Positions 54,501 to 62,247 of a stretch of DNA of 64,000 nt are shown here, piece after piece (within the stretch, counting starts at the first letter, position 1; the number at the start of each line of letters is the position of its first letter). The notes beneath the pieces are model-generated. The model saw nothing but the letters and a program-made list of their open reading frames with translations, did no database searches and had not been told where the DNA came from. The DNA is from Mucilaginibacter cryoferens (GTDB lineage Bacteria; Bacteroidota; Bacteroidia; Sphingobacteriales; Sphingobacteriaceae): assembly GCF_014205845.1 (NCBI RefSeq), contig NZ_JACHCR010000004.1, positions 186,001 through 250,000 of the forward strand, read 5' to 3'. The translations under genes were made by a program, and so were the position numbers.

Positions 54501-57500
54501 TAACTGGTATACTGCCGCAACAGGTGGTACTCCAATATTTACAGGTACAACTTTTACAGCCAACAACTTAACTTCAGATATCTCCTACTTTGTAGAAACA
54601 GCCAATAGCAGCGGCTGTGTAAGCGCTACGCGTACTAAAACAACCATTACCGTGTTGCCAATACCAACGCCGCCGCAGGTAACCGCGCCAGCGGGTGGCC
54701 TTAGCGCCTGCGATGGCTCAACCATCACCATCAGCATAACTAACCCGCAAGCCGACCAGGTTTACCGTTGGTATACTGCTGCCACAGGTGGTACGCTGCT
54801 ATTTACCGGTACCGTGTTTACAACACCTGCAATTACTGCCACAACAACCTATTATGTTGAAGCTGCAACCGCAGGTAATTGTAATCCATCGGCCCGTACA
54901 CCGGTTACGGTTACCTTAACACCGCTTCCGGCAGATCCAACGGTAACGGCTACTACTGTGCCGGTATGCTCTGGCGCAAGCGCTACTTTATCGGTAGCAT
55001 CGCCACAGGCTGGTATTACTTATACCTGGTATAGTTCGCCGGGTATGACCACCGCGCTGTTTACCGGGGCAACTTATATTACCGGCCCTATATCGGCTAT
55101 CACCAATTTCTATGTATCGGCATCAAATTCATCAGGTTGCAGCAGCAATGGCCTGGCCCAAGTGCAGGTAACTATTACGCCACCGCCATCGGCTCCGGTT
55201 GTTGCAGGTGGTGTACCGGTACAAAGTTGTGTTGGCTCAAAAGCTACGCTAAGCATTGATAACCCAACCGCGGGCTTTACCTATAACTGGTACAGTGCAG
55301 CTACAGGCGGCACGCCAATATTTACAGGCAGCAGCTTTACAACCGGTAATTTATCGGCCGATGTTTCTTATTATGTTGATGCTGTAAATGCTACAGGTTG
55401 CGGCTCATCTGGCCGTACCCAGGTTGATGTGCATGTAAACGCACTGCCAATAGCGCCAATTATTACTGCATTAGGTGGTTCAACAACTCCATCGGTATGC
55501 GCCGGTAATTCGGCAACGCTGGTTGCTACAAGCGCTACAACAGGAGTAACCTTTAACTGGTATGCTGTTGCTACAGGTGGTACGCCGATATTTACAGGTG
55601 CCACTTATATAACGCCACCATTATCTGCCGCTACAACTTATTATGTAGAGGCCGTGAGCAACGCAGGTGGTTGTGCATCATCAACCCGCACTGCTGTGCA
55701 GGTAACCATAACACCACCGCCATCGGCTCCGGTTGTTGCAGGTGGAGCACCTGTACAAAGCTGCATTGGCTCAAAAGCTACATTAAGCGTTGATAACCCA
55801 ACCGCAGGCTTTACCTATAACTGGTATAGCGCTGCTACCGGCGGTACGCCTATATTTACCGGCAGCAGTTTTACAACGGGTAATTTATCGGCAGATATTT
55901 CTTATTATGTTGATGCCGTAAATGCTTCAGGCTGCGGCTCATCTGGCCGTACGCAGGTTGATGTGCATGTAAACGCGCTGCCAACGGCACCAACCATTAC
56001 AGCATTGGGTGGTTCAACAACACCATCGGTATGTTCTGGTAATTCGGCAACGCTGGTTGCTACAAGTACCACAACGGGAGTAACCTTTAACTGGTATGCT
56101 GTTGCTACAGGTGGCACACCGGTATTTACAGGAGCTACCTACGTTACACCACTATTATCGGCTGCTACAACTTACTACGTGGAGGCTGTGAGCAACACAG
56201 GTGGTTGTGCATCATCAACCCGTACTGCTGTGCAGGTAACCATAACACCACCGCCATCGGCTCCGGTTGTTGCGGGTGGTGCACCGGTACAAAGCTGTAT
56301 TGGCTCAAAAGCTACATTAAGCGTTGATAACCCAGCCGCGGGCTTTACCTATAACTGGTACAGTGCTGCTACCGGCGGCACGCCAATATTTACAGGCAGC
56401 AGCTTTACAACCGGTAATTTATCGGCCGATGTTTCTTATTATGTTGATGCTGTGAATGCCTTGGGCTGCGGCTCATTTGGCCGTACGCAGGTTGATGTGC
56501 ATGTAAACGCGCTGCCAATAGCGCCAATTATTACAGACCAGGGTGGTTCAACAACACCATCGGTATGCGCCGGTAATTCGGCAACGCTGGTTGCTACAAG
56601 CGCCACAACAGGGGTAACCTTTAACTGGTATGCTGTTGCTACAGGCGGTACACCGGTATTTACAGGTGCCACTTATATAACGCCACCATTATCTGCTGCT
56701 ACAACTTATTATGTAGAGGCCGTGAGTAATGCAGGTGGTTGTGCTTCATCAACCCGTACAGCTGTACAGGTAACTATTAATAATAACACCGCGCCAACAC
56801 CAACGGTTGATGCAGCAGGTTTAAGTACCTGCCAAAATAGTGCGGCAACTATAAGCATAACCAACCCAGTTGCGGGTACAGTTTATAACTTTTATGCAGC
56901 AGCCACAGGTGGAAGCTCGTTATACACAGGCACCTCCTTTGTAACACCGGCTGTAAGTCAAAACACTACTTACTACGTAGAAGCCAGTAACGCAACAGAT
57001 TGTAAGCCATCTGTACGGCTGGCGGTAAATGTGGTAATAGTGCCACAGCCAGGTACGCCGGTACCAACGGCTGCAACTGTGCAGGTATGTATAGGTAGCC
57101 CGGCAACGCTTTCTGTAGCATCGCCGCAGGCAGGCCTTACTTATAATTGGTATTCGTCGCCGGCAAAAACAACCAAACTGTTTACAGGGGCAACTTATGT
57201 AACCGGCCCGGTTAATGCCAATACAACCTATTATGTGGAGGCTGCTAATGGCTCGTGCAGCAGTTCGGCACTGGCCGCAGTGCAGGTAAATGTAAACAGC
57301 CTGCCAACCGCGCCGGTATTGGTTAACAATGGAGTTATAAGTTGCCAGGGCAACCAAACTACACTAAGTGTAGCTAACCCGCAGGCAGGCTTTACCTACA
57401 GCTGGTTTGCCAACGCTACAGGAGGTACATCACTATTTACCGGTACCGATTTTGTAACCCCGGTATTAAATGCCAGTGCCACCTATTACGTAGAAGCTAT

Positions 57501-58362
57501 TAATGCAACAAGTTGCTCGTCGGCAACGCGTACCAGTGCTACGGTTACCGTAACCGGGGCACCTGCCGCGCCGCAGATAAGTACTGCCGGTACAACCGTT
57601 TGTCCGGGTACCAGTGCTACACTATCGGCAACAAATGGTGCTAATACTACCATAACCTGGTACGCCGCGGCAACCGGTGGTACAGCATTATTTACGGGTA
57701 GCAGTTATACCACACCTGCCCTTACTGCTACAACCATTTATTATGCCGAAGCGGTTAATAATATAGGTGGCTGTCCATCGGCCGTACGGGCATCGGTAAC
57801 GGTTACCGTTACACCAGATCTGGCAGCACCAACTGTAACCGTGGGTACTACCACCATATCTACCATCACATTTAATTGGGATGCAGTGCCGGGTGCTACA
57901 GGTTACCAGGTGAGTTTAGATAACGGTTTAACTTTTGTTACGCCAAGCACAGGCAGTGCCGGTACAACACATGAAGTTACCGGTTTAACAGCCAGCCAAA
58001 GTGTAACCATTATTGTAAGGGCGGTAGGGCCATGCGGTCAGGGTGCTAACTCAGCTGCGGTTACCGGTAAAACCACCAATCCGTTTGGTAACGGAATATT
58101 TGTGCCAAATGCCTTTACACCTAACGGCGATGGTAATAACGATCTGTTGCAGGTGTTTGGTAACAGTATCCAAAGTCTCACCTTCTCGGTATATGATCAA
58201 TGGGGTGGGTTGCTGTTCCGCACTACCAACAAATCGGCAGGATGGGATGGTACTTATAAAGGTACCGGTCAGCCGGTGGGCGTGTACGTTTGGTACCTAA
58301 CCGGTACAACAACCGATGCGCAACCAATAAAAATGAAGGGTACTGTAACGCTGTTAAGATAA
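45583..58362 (+). CDS. Giant T9SS type B cargo with about 34 Ig-like repeats and seven CxxC-type modules
   Basis: This 4259-residue secreted protein starts at the ATG at 45583 with a signal peptide (MRTSTFYNRYIKVLCLLLLL, cleaved after FAQ). About 34 Ig-like repeats of 75-95 residues follow, each with a core such as TFNWYTAATGGTPIFTG and a closing TTYYVEA. Seven larger modules of about 170 residues are interspersed, most starting CxxCG/T and NPxxAVDAD-x-TTASTL, resembling discoidin-like folds. The last part has an FN3-like domain and the CHU_C/type B sorting domain (VPNAFTPNGDGNNDLLQVFG, then PVGVYVWYLTG). It is exported by the T9SS and probably acts as an adhesin or surface layer. PorP/SprF follows directly. 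Confidence 0.93.
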   Translation: MRTSTFYNRYIKVLCLLLLLSSRLFAQHNFATTQNSGASSLLCLGCTVTNPANAVDGNLQTASTLNVTVGLLAATYQEMIFPGASKVAAGTPVTIKLGTGDNLLNLTVLGAISIQPYNGSAPAGAAVTAATLLTAVSNNNQVELIVTPNQVFDRIRVTLNGGVVGALSSIYLYDAFYTGSNAASCNVPFDELHGISAGLLNLGVDIGGVANPQNAIDGNINTASTLNAGVNVLGAYAQQTIIFQQTSVLGDSVRLTLAVPQTLLSANVLSSISLVTYNGNTNNNDAVFLNSNLLNVRLLGLISIGSNLSKVVVTYAPSKLFDRVQVRLGSVVANVLSTLNLYEVEKLIPRPVVKINGVVTNNASLCAGSTATFNVTAVPNTTFAWYTSATGGTAIAGAGATFTTPALNATTTYYVGASRVGCTNESERTPVVVTVNQVPVAPVIANGSATVCPGSTATFSAAAVTGVTVSWYANPTGGTALFTGNSYTTAALTQTTSFYAEAVAGGTCFSATRTKVTATVSPLPAVPTLTAINTTICDGDVAILSIASPVAGQTYNWYSTATGGTVLFTGVNFTTPALHASTSYYAEAVNVTGCASATRVQANVAVTPKPADPVLAANNQTVSAGQSATITVSNAQAGITYNWYTSAAAATPVFTGNPYATPLLYSSTTYYVGAVNATGCQSVNRTAITINVTINNNSPCTFANAQTNDVNGVCVLCGITNPALATDADTTTASTLTVTAGLLGGYSEQTVQFQQAGFAGDTIKLVLQGPVALASVGVLSNIQVAFLNGATVGTTYTLDNSLIKVRLLAGTNRYVVYIPANAAYDRIRIRLNSGVASLLTSLQIYYALQQYPQPVFNPASTEVCKGSPATVAITAPTPANGTFNWYAAPTGGTSLHAGTTYTTPALNANTTYYVEYSRGTCVSPVRYAVQITVDDPPVKPTVTPTSATINAGQTATFKATAATNAVIKWYSAATGGTALFTGSTFTTPNLSASTTYYAEAVLGNCVSPDRTVVPVTVIPLVIPNVTVVPPTQAVNAGTSATITASSTTPGTIFNWYTTPTGGTSIYTGATFTSPAVFTPITYYAEAVVTATGAISATRAAGSVTVNPISSNPVPCDAATIQTNTTSGLLCVLCGISNAAGAVDANSNTFSQLSVPVGLLGGYGQQTLQFANVAHAGDSVIVDLGIPGTLASVGVLSQISLATYNGATYNNDRFSVNGALLNIQLLSGTNRFRVAFKAASDFDRVEIRLNSGVAGVLNALNIYDAAQEVAAPVITIAPTTACAGSQNTITATVPAYVTVKWYTTATGGTPVFTGAVFTTPVLNTTTIYYAEASRTVDGCTQTQRTPVTVTVTPTPVAPVIANSSATVCPGSTATFSAAAVTGVTVNWYANPTGGTALFTGNSYTTAALSQTTSFYAEAVSGGTCVSTTRTKVTATVSPLPATPTLTTASATICDGDVAILSVASPVAGQTYNWYSTATGGTVLFTGVNYTTPALHANAVYYAEAVNVTGCASTSRVQANVTVTPKPADPVLAANNLTINAGQSATISVTNAQTGITYNWYTSAAAATPVFTGTPYATPLLYSNTTYYVGAVNATGCQSVNRTAITINVTINNNAPCTFANAQTNDVNGVCVLCGITNAALATDADTTTASTLTVTAGLLGGYSEQTVQFQQAGFAGDTIRLVLQGPVALASVGVLSNIQVAFLNGATVGTTYTLDNSLIKVRLLAGTGRYVVYIPANAAYDGLRIRLNSGLATLLTSLQVYYALQQYPQPVFNPASTEVCKGSPATVAITAPTPANGTFNWYAAPTGGTSLHAGTTYTTPALNANTTYYVEYSRGTCVSPVRYAVQITVDDPPAKPTVVPASATINAGQTATFKATAATNAIIKWYSAPTGGTALFTGSTFTTPNLSASTTYYAEAVLGNCVSPDRTVVPVTVVPLVIPNVAVAPPTQAINAGTSATLTASSTTPGTIFNWYTTPTGGTSIYTGATFTSPALFAPATYYAEAVVTATGAISATRASGNVTINAISNNPVPCDAAIDQTNTTSGLLCVLCGISNATGSVDANSNTFSQLSVPVGLLGGYAQQTLRFANTGRAGDTVVVDLGIPGTLASVGVLSQINLATYNGATYNNDRFSVNGALLNIQLLSGTNRFRVTFKATADFDRVEIRLNSGVAGVLNALNIYDAAQEVAAPVIATNPVTACAGTQTTITATVPAYVTVKWYTAATGGSPIFTGAVFNTPVLNSTTTYYAEASRTADGCTQTQRTPVTVTVTPTPAAPVVAVPTVTVCSGSPATFAATPVSGVTFNWYAAATGGTPIFTGNSYTTGALNQTTSYYVEATGAGACGSSTRTQVTANVTTTPLVPQVTQATVQTCSGSSAVLSATSTQPGVTFNWYTAATGGTPIFTGPQYTTPALTANTSYYVEAAAGSCVSSTRAKTDVVVNPTPVAPTVTVTPSNAQISSGQTAVIKATSTTAGATFNWYTAASGGTPIFTGATFTTPALSSSQTYYVESTLGATGCTSPTRTPVTITVNPIFSTSCDFASTQSFSVTGLCVGCTVNNPNNAVDADTTNVSQLQLAVSLLGANVSQQLIFGDTGNAGDTVSVKIGLPVSLLTAGVLNGLQIRSYNGATANNDLTLLSSNLLTIRLLAGSQSGIVRFAPKGTYDRIEVTLLGGVASVLNSANIYYATKQVEAPKLAASTVNICQGSTATFTVSNARAGVTYKWYTAAVGGTLAHTGATFTTGALLATTTYYVESSRTSNGCANPNRVSATANVTPSPVNPVLAQASLEICAGDNATLSVTNAGTAIVKWYDAATNGNLLFTGATYIVNPVTTNTYYAELSNGTCTSPARTVATVKVDARPSKPGVVAANVQVCANSTAVLAVLTPEAGVTYSWYTAATGGTAAGTGTTFTTPNISQNIIYYVEASNTTTGCINNGGRTPVNITVSGALTAPVLSAVTTQVCSGGSVTLSVNSPVAGLVYNWYTAATGGTPIFTGTTFTANNLTSDISYFVETANSSGCVSATRTKTTITVLPIPTPPQVTAPAGGLSACDGSTITISITNPQADQVYRWYTAATGGTLLFTGTVFTTPAITATTTYYVEAATAGNCNPSARTPVTVTLTPLPADPTVTATTVPVCSGASATLSVASPQAGITYTWYSSPGMTTALFTGATYITGPISAITNFYVSASNSSGCSSNGLAQVQVTITPPPSAPVVAGGVPVQSCVGSKATLSIDNPTAGFTYNWYSAATGGTPIFTGSSFTTGNLSADVSYYVDAVNATGCGSSGRTQVDVHVNALPIAPIITALGGSTTPSVCAGNSATLVATSATTGVTFNWYAVATGGTPIFTGATYITPPLSAATTYYVEAVSNAGGCASSTRTAVQVTITPPPSAPVVAGGAPVQSCIGSKATLSVDNPTAGFTYNWYSAATGGTPIFTGSSFTTGNLSADISYYVDAVNASGCGSSGRTQVDVHVNALPTAPTITALGGSTTPSVCSGNSATLVATSTTTGVTFNWYAVATGGTPVFTGATYVTPLLSAATTYYVEAVSNTGGCASSTRTAVQVTITPPPSAPVVAGGAPVQSCIGSKATLSVDNPAAGFTYNWYSAATGGTPIFTGSSFTTGNLSADVSYYVDAVNALGCGSFGRTQVDVHVNALPIAPIITDQGGSTTPSVCAGNSATLVATSATTGVTFNWYAVATGGTPVFTGATYITPPLSAATTYYVEAVSNAGGCASSTRTAVQVTINNNTAPTPTVDAAGLSTCQNSAATISITNPVAGTVYNFYAAATGGSSLYTGTSFVTPAVSQNTTYYVEASNATDCKPSVRLAVNVVIVPQPGTPVPTAATVQVCIGSPATLSVASPQAGLTYNWYSSPAKTTKLFTGATYVTGPVNANTTYYVEAANGSCSSSALAAVQVNVNSLPTAPVLVNNGVISCQGNQTTLSVANPQAGFTYSWFANATGGTSLFTGTDFVTPVLNASATYYVEAINATSCSSATRTSATVTVTGAPAAPQISTAGTTVCPGTSATLSATNGANTTITWYAAATGGTALFTGSSYTTPALTATTIYYAEAVNNIGGCPSAVRASVTVTVTPDLAAPTVTVGTTTISTITFNWDAVPGATGYQVSLDNGLTFVTPSTGSAGTTHEVTGLTASQSVTIIVRAVGPCGQGANSAAVTGKTTNPFGNGIFVPNAFTPNGDGNNDLLQVFGNSIQSLTFSVYDQWGGLLFRTTNKSAGWDGTYKGTGQPVGVYVWYLTGTTTDAQPIKMKGTVTLLR
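46885..52375 (+). repeat. Tandem 2745-bp (915-codon) duplication inside the giant gene
   Basis: Two adjacent copies of about 2745 bp lie at roughly 46885-49630 and 49630-52375. Matched words such as CCAATGCTCAAACCAATGATG's first part (47691 and 50436) and ATTGTGTGTGCTTTGCGG (48966 and 51711) keep exactly the same 2745-base offset. The unit holds seven Ig-like repeats and two larger modules. The copies differ at many synonymous sites. Confidence 0.85.
55185..56786 (+). repeat. Three tandem 534-bp (178-codon) units inside the giant gene
   Basis: The word GGCTCCGGTTGTTGC occurs at 55191, 55725 and 56259, spaced exactly 534 bases apart. Each unit encodes two Ig-like domains (one with TYNWYSAATGGTPIFTG, one with TFNWYAVATGGTP). 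Copies are nearly identical, so this expansion is younger than the 915-codon duplication. Confidence 0.88.
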
Positions 58363-58436
58363 AAATGGCTCATATGCCCTTCCTGCACGCGTGGGGAGGG
58401 CACATGATCAAGCATCAACATAAATAAACCTATACT

Positions 58437-59438
58437 ATGAAAAAATTACTCATGATCATGATGACTGTACTGCTCCAGGTTGGGGCTATAAGTCAGTTAC
58501 GGGCACAGATTGATCCGCACTTTTCACAATATTATGCCTACCCACTATACCTTAACCCGGCCTTAACAGGCGTAATAAACGGCGATTTACGGGTTAATGC
58601 CAACTTTAAAAATCAATACGCAACTATCAATAACGCTTACCAAACCGAAGCTGTATCGGCCGATTTCAGGCCCACAGATAAAGTAGGTGTAGGTTTAAAC
58701 ATATTGAACCAGGCAGCAGGTAGTGTAGGGTACAATTATTTTTCGGCTTATGGCACTTTTGGTTATGCCATAGCGGTATCAAATGATGGCTATAAAAAGG
58801 TGAGTTTTGGTATTAATGCAGGTGTTATTAACCGCAGTTTCGATCCATCAAAAGCGCAGTTTGGCAGCCAGTATAACCCAAGTAGCGGTTTCGACCCCAG
58901 TTTACCAAGCAACGAGAATTTTTTAAATACAAATGCCACAATTTTTGACGCGGGCGCAGGTGTCTTCTATTATGACGGTGATCCACTGCATAATGCCAAC
59001 TTATTCGGGGGAGTAAGTGTTGGACACCTCGCCCGCTCAAAAGACCCCTTTGCCGTTGATGGTAGCAGCAGTAAACTCCCTTTACGCTATACCATTCATG
59101 CAGGGGTAAAAATTAAGGCATCCGATTTTTTTGATATCACCCCGCATGCTATATACATAAGGCAGCAAAAGGCCGAAGAAAAGGCCGTAGGCGCTTATAC
59201 CGAATTGAAGTTTCAGGATGAAAAAGGATTGATACTGGGTGGTATGTACCGGTTTAAAGACGCCGCCATTTTTAACGTAGGCTACCACATGAACAGTATG
59301 ATAGTTGGTGCAAGCTACGATTTAAATACATCGTCGTTAAGGGGGGCAACGGGTGGCCAGGGCGGTCTGGAATTGTCTGTTAGTTATGTATTTCGTAAAC
59401 GCATCCAGGAACCCGAAGCGGTTTGTCCAAGGCTTTAA
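58437..59438 (+). CDS. PorP/SprF family T9SS outer membrane protein
   Basis: This 333-residue protein has a signal peptide (about 1-24, ending LRAQ). The body begins IDPHFSQYYAYPLYLNPALTG, the hallmark of PorP/SprF, a 14-strand-like outer membrane barrel. Members anchor or help export CHU_C-type cargo on the cell surface. Its place 74 bases after the giant cargo gene fits the usual cargo-PorP-OmpA order. A 10-bp hairpin in the gap (58391-58423) may adjust relative expression. Confidence 0.93.
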   Translation: MKKLLMIMMTVLLQVGAISQLRAQIDPHFSQYYAYPLYLNPALTGVINGDLRVNANFKNQYATINNAYQTEAVSADFRPTDKVGVGLNILNQAAGSVGYNYFSAYGTFGYAIAVSNDGYKKVSFGINAGVINRSFDPSKAQFGSQYNPSSGFDPSLPSNENFLNTNATIFDAGAGVFYYDGDPLHNANLFGGVSVGHLARSKDPFAVDGSSSKLPLRYTIHAGVKIKASDFFDITPHAIYIRQQKAEEKAVGAYTELKFQDEKGLILGGMYRFKDAAIFNVGYHMNSMIVGASYDLNTSSLRGATGGQGGLELSVSYVFRKRIQEPEAVCPRL

Positions 59439-59449
59439 TCTACCATCAC

Positions 59450-61411
59450 ATGAAGAAGATATTTTTAACCCTGTTTTTACTCACTTCGCTTATAACGGTT
59501 AAAGCCCAGTATAAAGCCAATCCCGTTGCCTTTGGCGATAAGGCCTTTAATAATAAGGATTATTACGAAGCGGCCTATTACTATAAGAAAGCAGCCGAGG
59601 GGCTTAGCTTAATTAAGCAACAAGCCATTCCTTACCACTCATCGGGTAAAGATGATAAAAAAGGCAAAGTGCAAGACCGCGCCTATGTTTGCTACCAACT
59701 GGCCGATTCTTATCGTTTATATGAGAATTACCTGGAAGCCGAAGGCTGGTACTATAATGTGCTGAACGAGAATTACGAAGCTAAATATCCGCTAACCCGG
59801 TTATGGTATGGTGTGTGCCTGCGGGCCAACCAGCGTTTTGACGAAGCTATTACCCAGTTAACACAATTTAACCAGGCCTTTGCCGGCGAACAGAAATATA
59901 AGGATATAGCCGAAAAAGAGATCAAAAACTGCCGTTTTGCCAAAGACCAATACAAATATCCGCAGCTTATAGAGGTGGTTAAAATGAAGGATGCTTATGC
60001 CTCGGATGGATCTGACTATGCATTGATCCAGCGCGATGGTAACAGCTATTTCACCTCATCGCGTTTTGTTAAAAACGATAAAAAACACCTCAACCGGGTA
60101 TACGCTATCAGTAAAGATAAACCTAATGACCCGGTAGTTATCAATTTTAAAAACGACGAAAGTAAAAACGAATTGGAATACGGCACCCCGGCTTTAAGCG
60201 CCGATGGGCAAAAAATGTACATTACCCGCTGGTATAAAGATGGCAGTAAAATACTGCACGGTATTTACTACAGCCAGTTTACCAATGGCGAGTGGGGAAC
60301 TCCCAAAAAGCTGAACAGCAATATAAATGCCGATGGCTTTAACTCTATACAACCATTTGTTACTGCCGATGGCAAACACCTTTACTTTACATCAAACAAA
60401 CCCGGTGGCCAGGGTGGCGATGATATATGGACGAGCGATTTGGACGATAGCGGCGATGCCCTTAACTCTACCAACCTGGGCAGTACTATTAATACGGCTT
60501 TGGATGAGCAGGCTCCATATTATGATATGGCCAGTAAAAGATTGGTTTACAGCTCTAAAGGTTTTATAGGTTTAGGTGGGTTTGACTTTTTTGAAAGCTG
60601 GGATGATAGCGGCAAATGGAGCGAGCCTAAAAATATGGGCTACCCCATGAACTCGGCCAAAGACGATCTGTATTTTTTGCCGGATAAGCTGGATGCTAAA
60701 AAATCATACATCAGTTCTGACAGAGAGTCTGACTGCTGCCTGGGCCTTTTCTCGGTACAGGATAAACGATATACCCTAAGTGGTATTGTGATAGATTGTG
60801 ATACCCACAAGCCATTACCGGGTGTAACGGTAAGCTTTATTGATTCTATCTCTAAACAAACCATTAAACAAATAGTAACTGATAATACCGCCCGCTATGC
60901 ATTTGATATAACCACCAAACGCCCGCATAGCCTGCTATTGGAAAAGAAAGGCTATTTCAGTAAAAACCTGCCGGCACCTGCGAATGGCCAAATGAGCGGC
61001 GATACGTTAAACAGCCCTGAGATATGTTTGCAGGCATTTGAGGTTGAGAAGCCTATTGTTATTAAAAACGTATTGTACGATTTTAATAAAGCAACTCTGC
61101 GGCCCGAATCAAAAACAGTATTGAACGAGTTGGTTACCATTTTAAAAGATAACCCTAAAATAAAAGTAGAATTAAGCGCGCATACAGATTCTATAGGATC
61201 TGATAAGTATAACCTTAAACTATCGCAGGCCCGTGCGCAAGCATGTGTAGATTATATTATAGCCAGCGGCATAGAAGAAAGTAGAATTTATGCTAAAGGT
61301 TATGGCAAGCGTAACCCAATAGCACCGAACTCGCTGCCCAACGGTAAAGATAACCCCGAAGGCCGCCAACTTAACAGACGTACAGAGTTTAAAGTAACAA
61401 AAGTAGAATGA
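59450..61411 (+). CDS. PorE-like OmpA family protein (TPR, PD40 propeller, OmpA)
   Basis: This protein of about 653 residues has a signal peptide (MKKIFLTLFLLTSLITVKAQ). A TPR region covers about 30-170 and a PD40-type propeller about 190-420 (TPALSADGQKMYITRWYKDG, FVTADGKHLYFTSNKPGGQG). A carboxypeptidase-regulatory-like beta domain lies at about 440-520 and an OmpA domain at about 540-650 (VELSAHTDSIGSDKYNLKLS, ending RRTEFKVTK). PorE-like proteins bind peptidoglycan and support the T9SS. The ATG at 59450 begins the signal peptide; it follows the PorP stop by 11 bases. Confidence 0.9.
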   Translation: MKKIFLTLFLLTSLITVKAQYKANPVAFGDKAFNNKDYYEAAYYYKKAAEGLSLIKQQAIPYHSSGKDDKKGKVQDRAYVCYQLADSYRLYENYLEAEGWYYNVLNENYEAKYPLTRLWYGVCLRANQRFDEAITQLTQFNQAFAGEQKYKDIAEKEIKNCRFAKDQYKYPQLIEVVKMKDAYASDGSDYALIQRDGNSYFTSSRFVKNDKKHLNRVYAISKDKPNDPVVINFKNDESKNELEYGTPALSADGQKMYITRWYKDGSKILHGIYYSQFTNGEWGTPKKLNSNINADGFNSIQPFVTADGKHLYFTSNKPGGQGGDDIWTSDLDDSGDALNSTNLGSTINTALDEQAPYYDMASKRLVYSSKGFIGLGGFDFFESWDDSGKWSEPKNMGYPMNSAKDDLYFLPDKLDAKKSYISSDRESDCCLGLFSVQDKRYTLSGIVIDCDTHKPLPGVTVSFIDSISKQTIKQIVTDNTARYAFDITTKRPHSLLLEKKGYFSKNLPAPANGQMSGDTLNSPEICLQAFEVEKPIVIKNVLYDFNKATLRPESKTVLNELVTILKDNPKIKVELSAHTDSIGSDKYNLKLSQARAQACVDYIIASGIEESRIYAKGYGKRNPIAPNSLPNGKDNPEGRQLNRRTEFKVTKVE

Positions 61412-61427
61412 ACAGAACTGAAGAGAG

Positions 61428-61560
61428 TTAAGAATTAAGAGTCAGGAATCAAGACGGAGCAGGGCGGAGATCCGGTCATTAAAATGGCAAAAGGATGTTT
61501 ACACGCAACAGAACGTGGCCGCTTTTCATTCTGCCTTAATTCTTGACTCTTAATTCCTGA
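61428..61560. repeat. Palindromic element with 27-bp imperfect arms
   Basis: The left arm 61428-61454 and the right arm 61534-61560 match as reverse complements at 22 of 27 positions. The shared core is AATTAAGAGTCA. The 79-base loop has no coding sequence. It lies between the PorE-like gene and a small membrane protein gene and looks like a short non-autonomous repeat. Confidence 0.55.
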
Positions 61561-61594
61561 CGCTAATATTAACCCTTAAAATCCCTCAAAAACA

Positions 61595-61816
61595 ATGACA
61601 GCAACAACAAGCAATCTGCACGCCCTGCCCTATGGGTATTTAACCCTTGTGCTAATACTGGCCATGGGTACGGCAACCTACGGAGTTTTAAACCTACGGA
61701 GTGCGGTGGCCGGGTACCGGTCGCCGGTAGAACAGTCTGATAGGTTGGTCATTGGCTTTTTTAATGTGGTGATAAGCTTAACAGCTATCGGTGCCATCTT
61801 ATTTATTGCCATATAA
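61595..61816 (+). CDS. Small two-span membrane protein, unknown function
   Basis: This 73-residue protein has two hydrophobic segments (about 13-31 and 52-72) separated by a charged linker (RSAVAGYRSPVEQSDRL). No known family is recognised. It lies 43 bases before a LuxR-like HTH gene on the same strand and could be cotranscribed with it. Confidence 0.6.
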   Translation: MTATTSNLHALPYGYLTLVLILAMGTATYGVLNLRSAVAGYRSPVEQSDRLVIGFFNVVISLTAIGAILFIAI

Positions 61817-61859
61817 AAGATGGATAACGATTTTAAACAAACACCTAAAATTAAAAAAG

Positions 61860-62189
61860 ATGAATCACGATAGAGTTTCTCAAAGCAGGCCCTTACTAAA
61901 AACCAAAGGTTTCTCTACCCTGCATGTAGATATATTTGAAATGATATTAATAGGCAAAACCAACCGCGAAATAAACCGGGCTCTGGGCTATACCCAGCGA
62001 TCGCATGCCGTGGTAGATCATTCGCGCAAGGTGATGTACAAGCTACTGGCTATGGAAGATTTGCACCGTGCCGACTATACCGAACGTGTAGCCTATCCCC
62101 GAAAGTTTCAGTTTTGGTGGATGAAGCTGCTTATCACACATAAAGATGCCCTGGCGTTTAAAGCCATTGCACCTAAGTTTTATGAGTAG
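61860..62189 (+). CDS. Small LuxR-like helix-turn-helix protein
   Basis: This protein of about 109 residues has a GerE/LuxR-like HTH (FEMILIGKTNREINRALGYT at about 24-43, then VVDHSRKVMYKLLAMED). No sensory domain is present; the C-terminus is basic (RKFQFWWMKLLITHKD). I chose the ATG at 61860, since a longer start at 61791 would overlap the preceding gene. It probably binds DNA; the target is unknown. Confidence 0.65.
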   Translation: MNHDRVSQSRPLLKTKGFSTLHVDIFEMILIGKTNREINRALGYTQRSHAVVDHSRKVMYKLLAMEDLHRADYTERVAYPRKFQFWWMKLLITHKDALAFKAIAPKFYE

Positions 62190-62247
62190 GAGAGTTGTGG
62201 TGAAGAATTTATTCTCCGCCATATTTCTTCGGGCTGTATAGTTGCCG

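Noticed and set aside
46304..57357. Many minus-strand open frames inside the giant gene
   Set aside because: They arise from Thr/Ala/Gly-rich codons of the plus-strand gene, repeat with it and have no features of their own.
45690..58000. Regular repeats suggesting a CRISPR array
   Set aside because: The repeats are long, coding, in frame and diverged; there are no short identical repeats with unique spacers.
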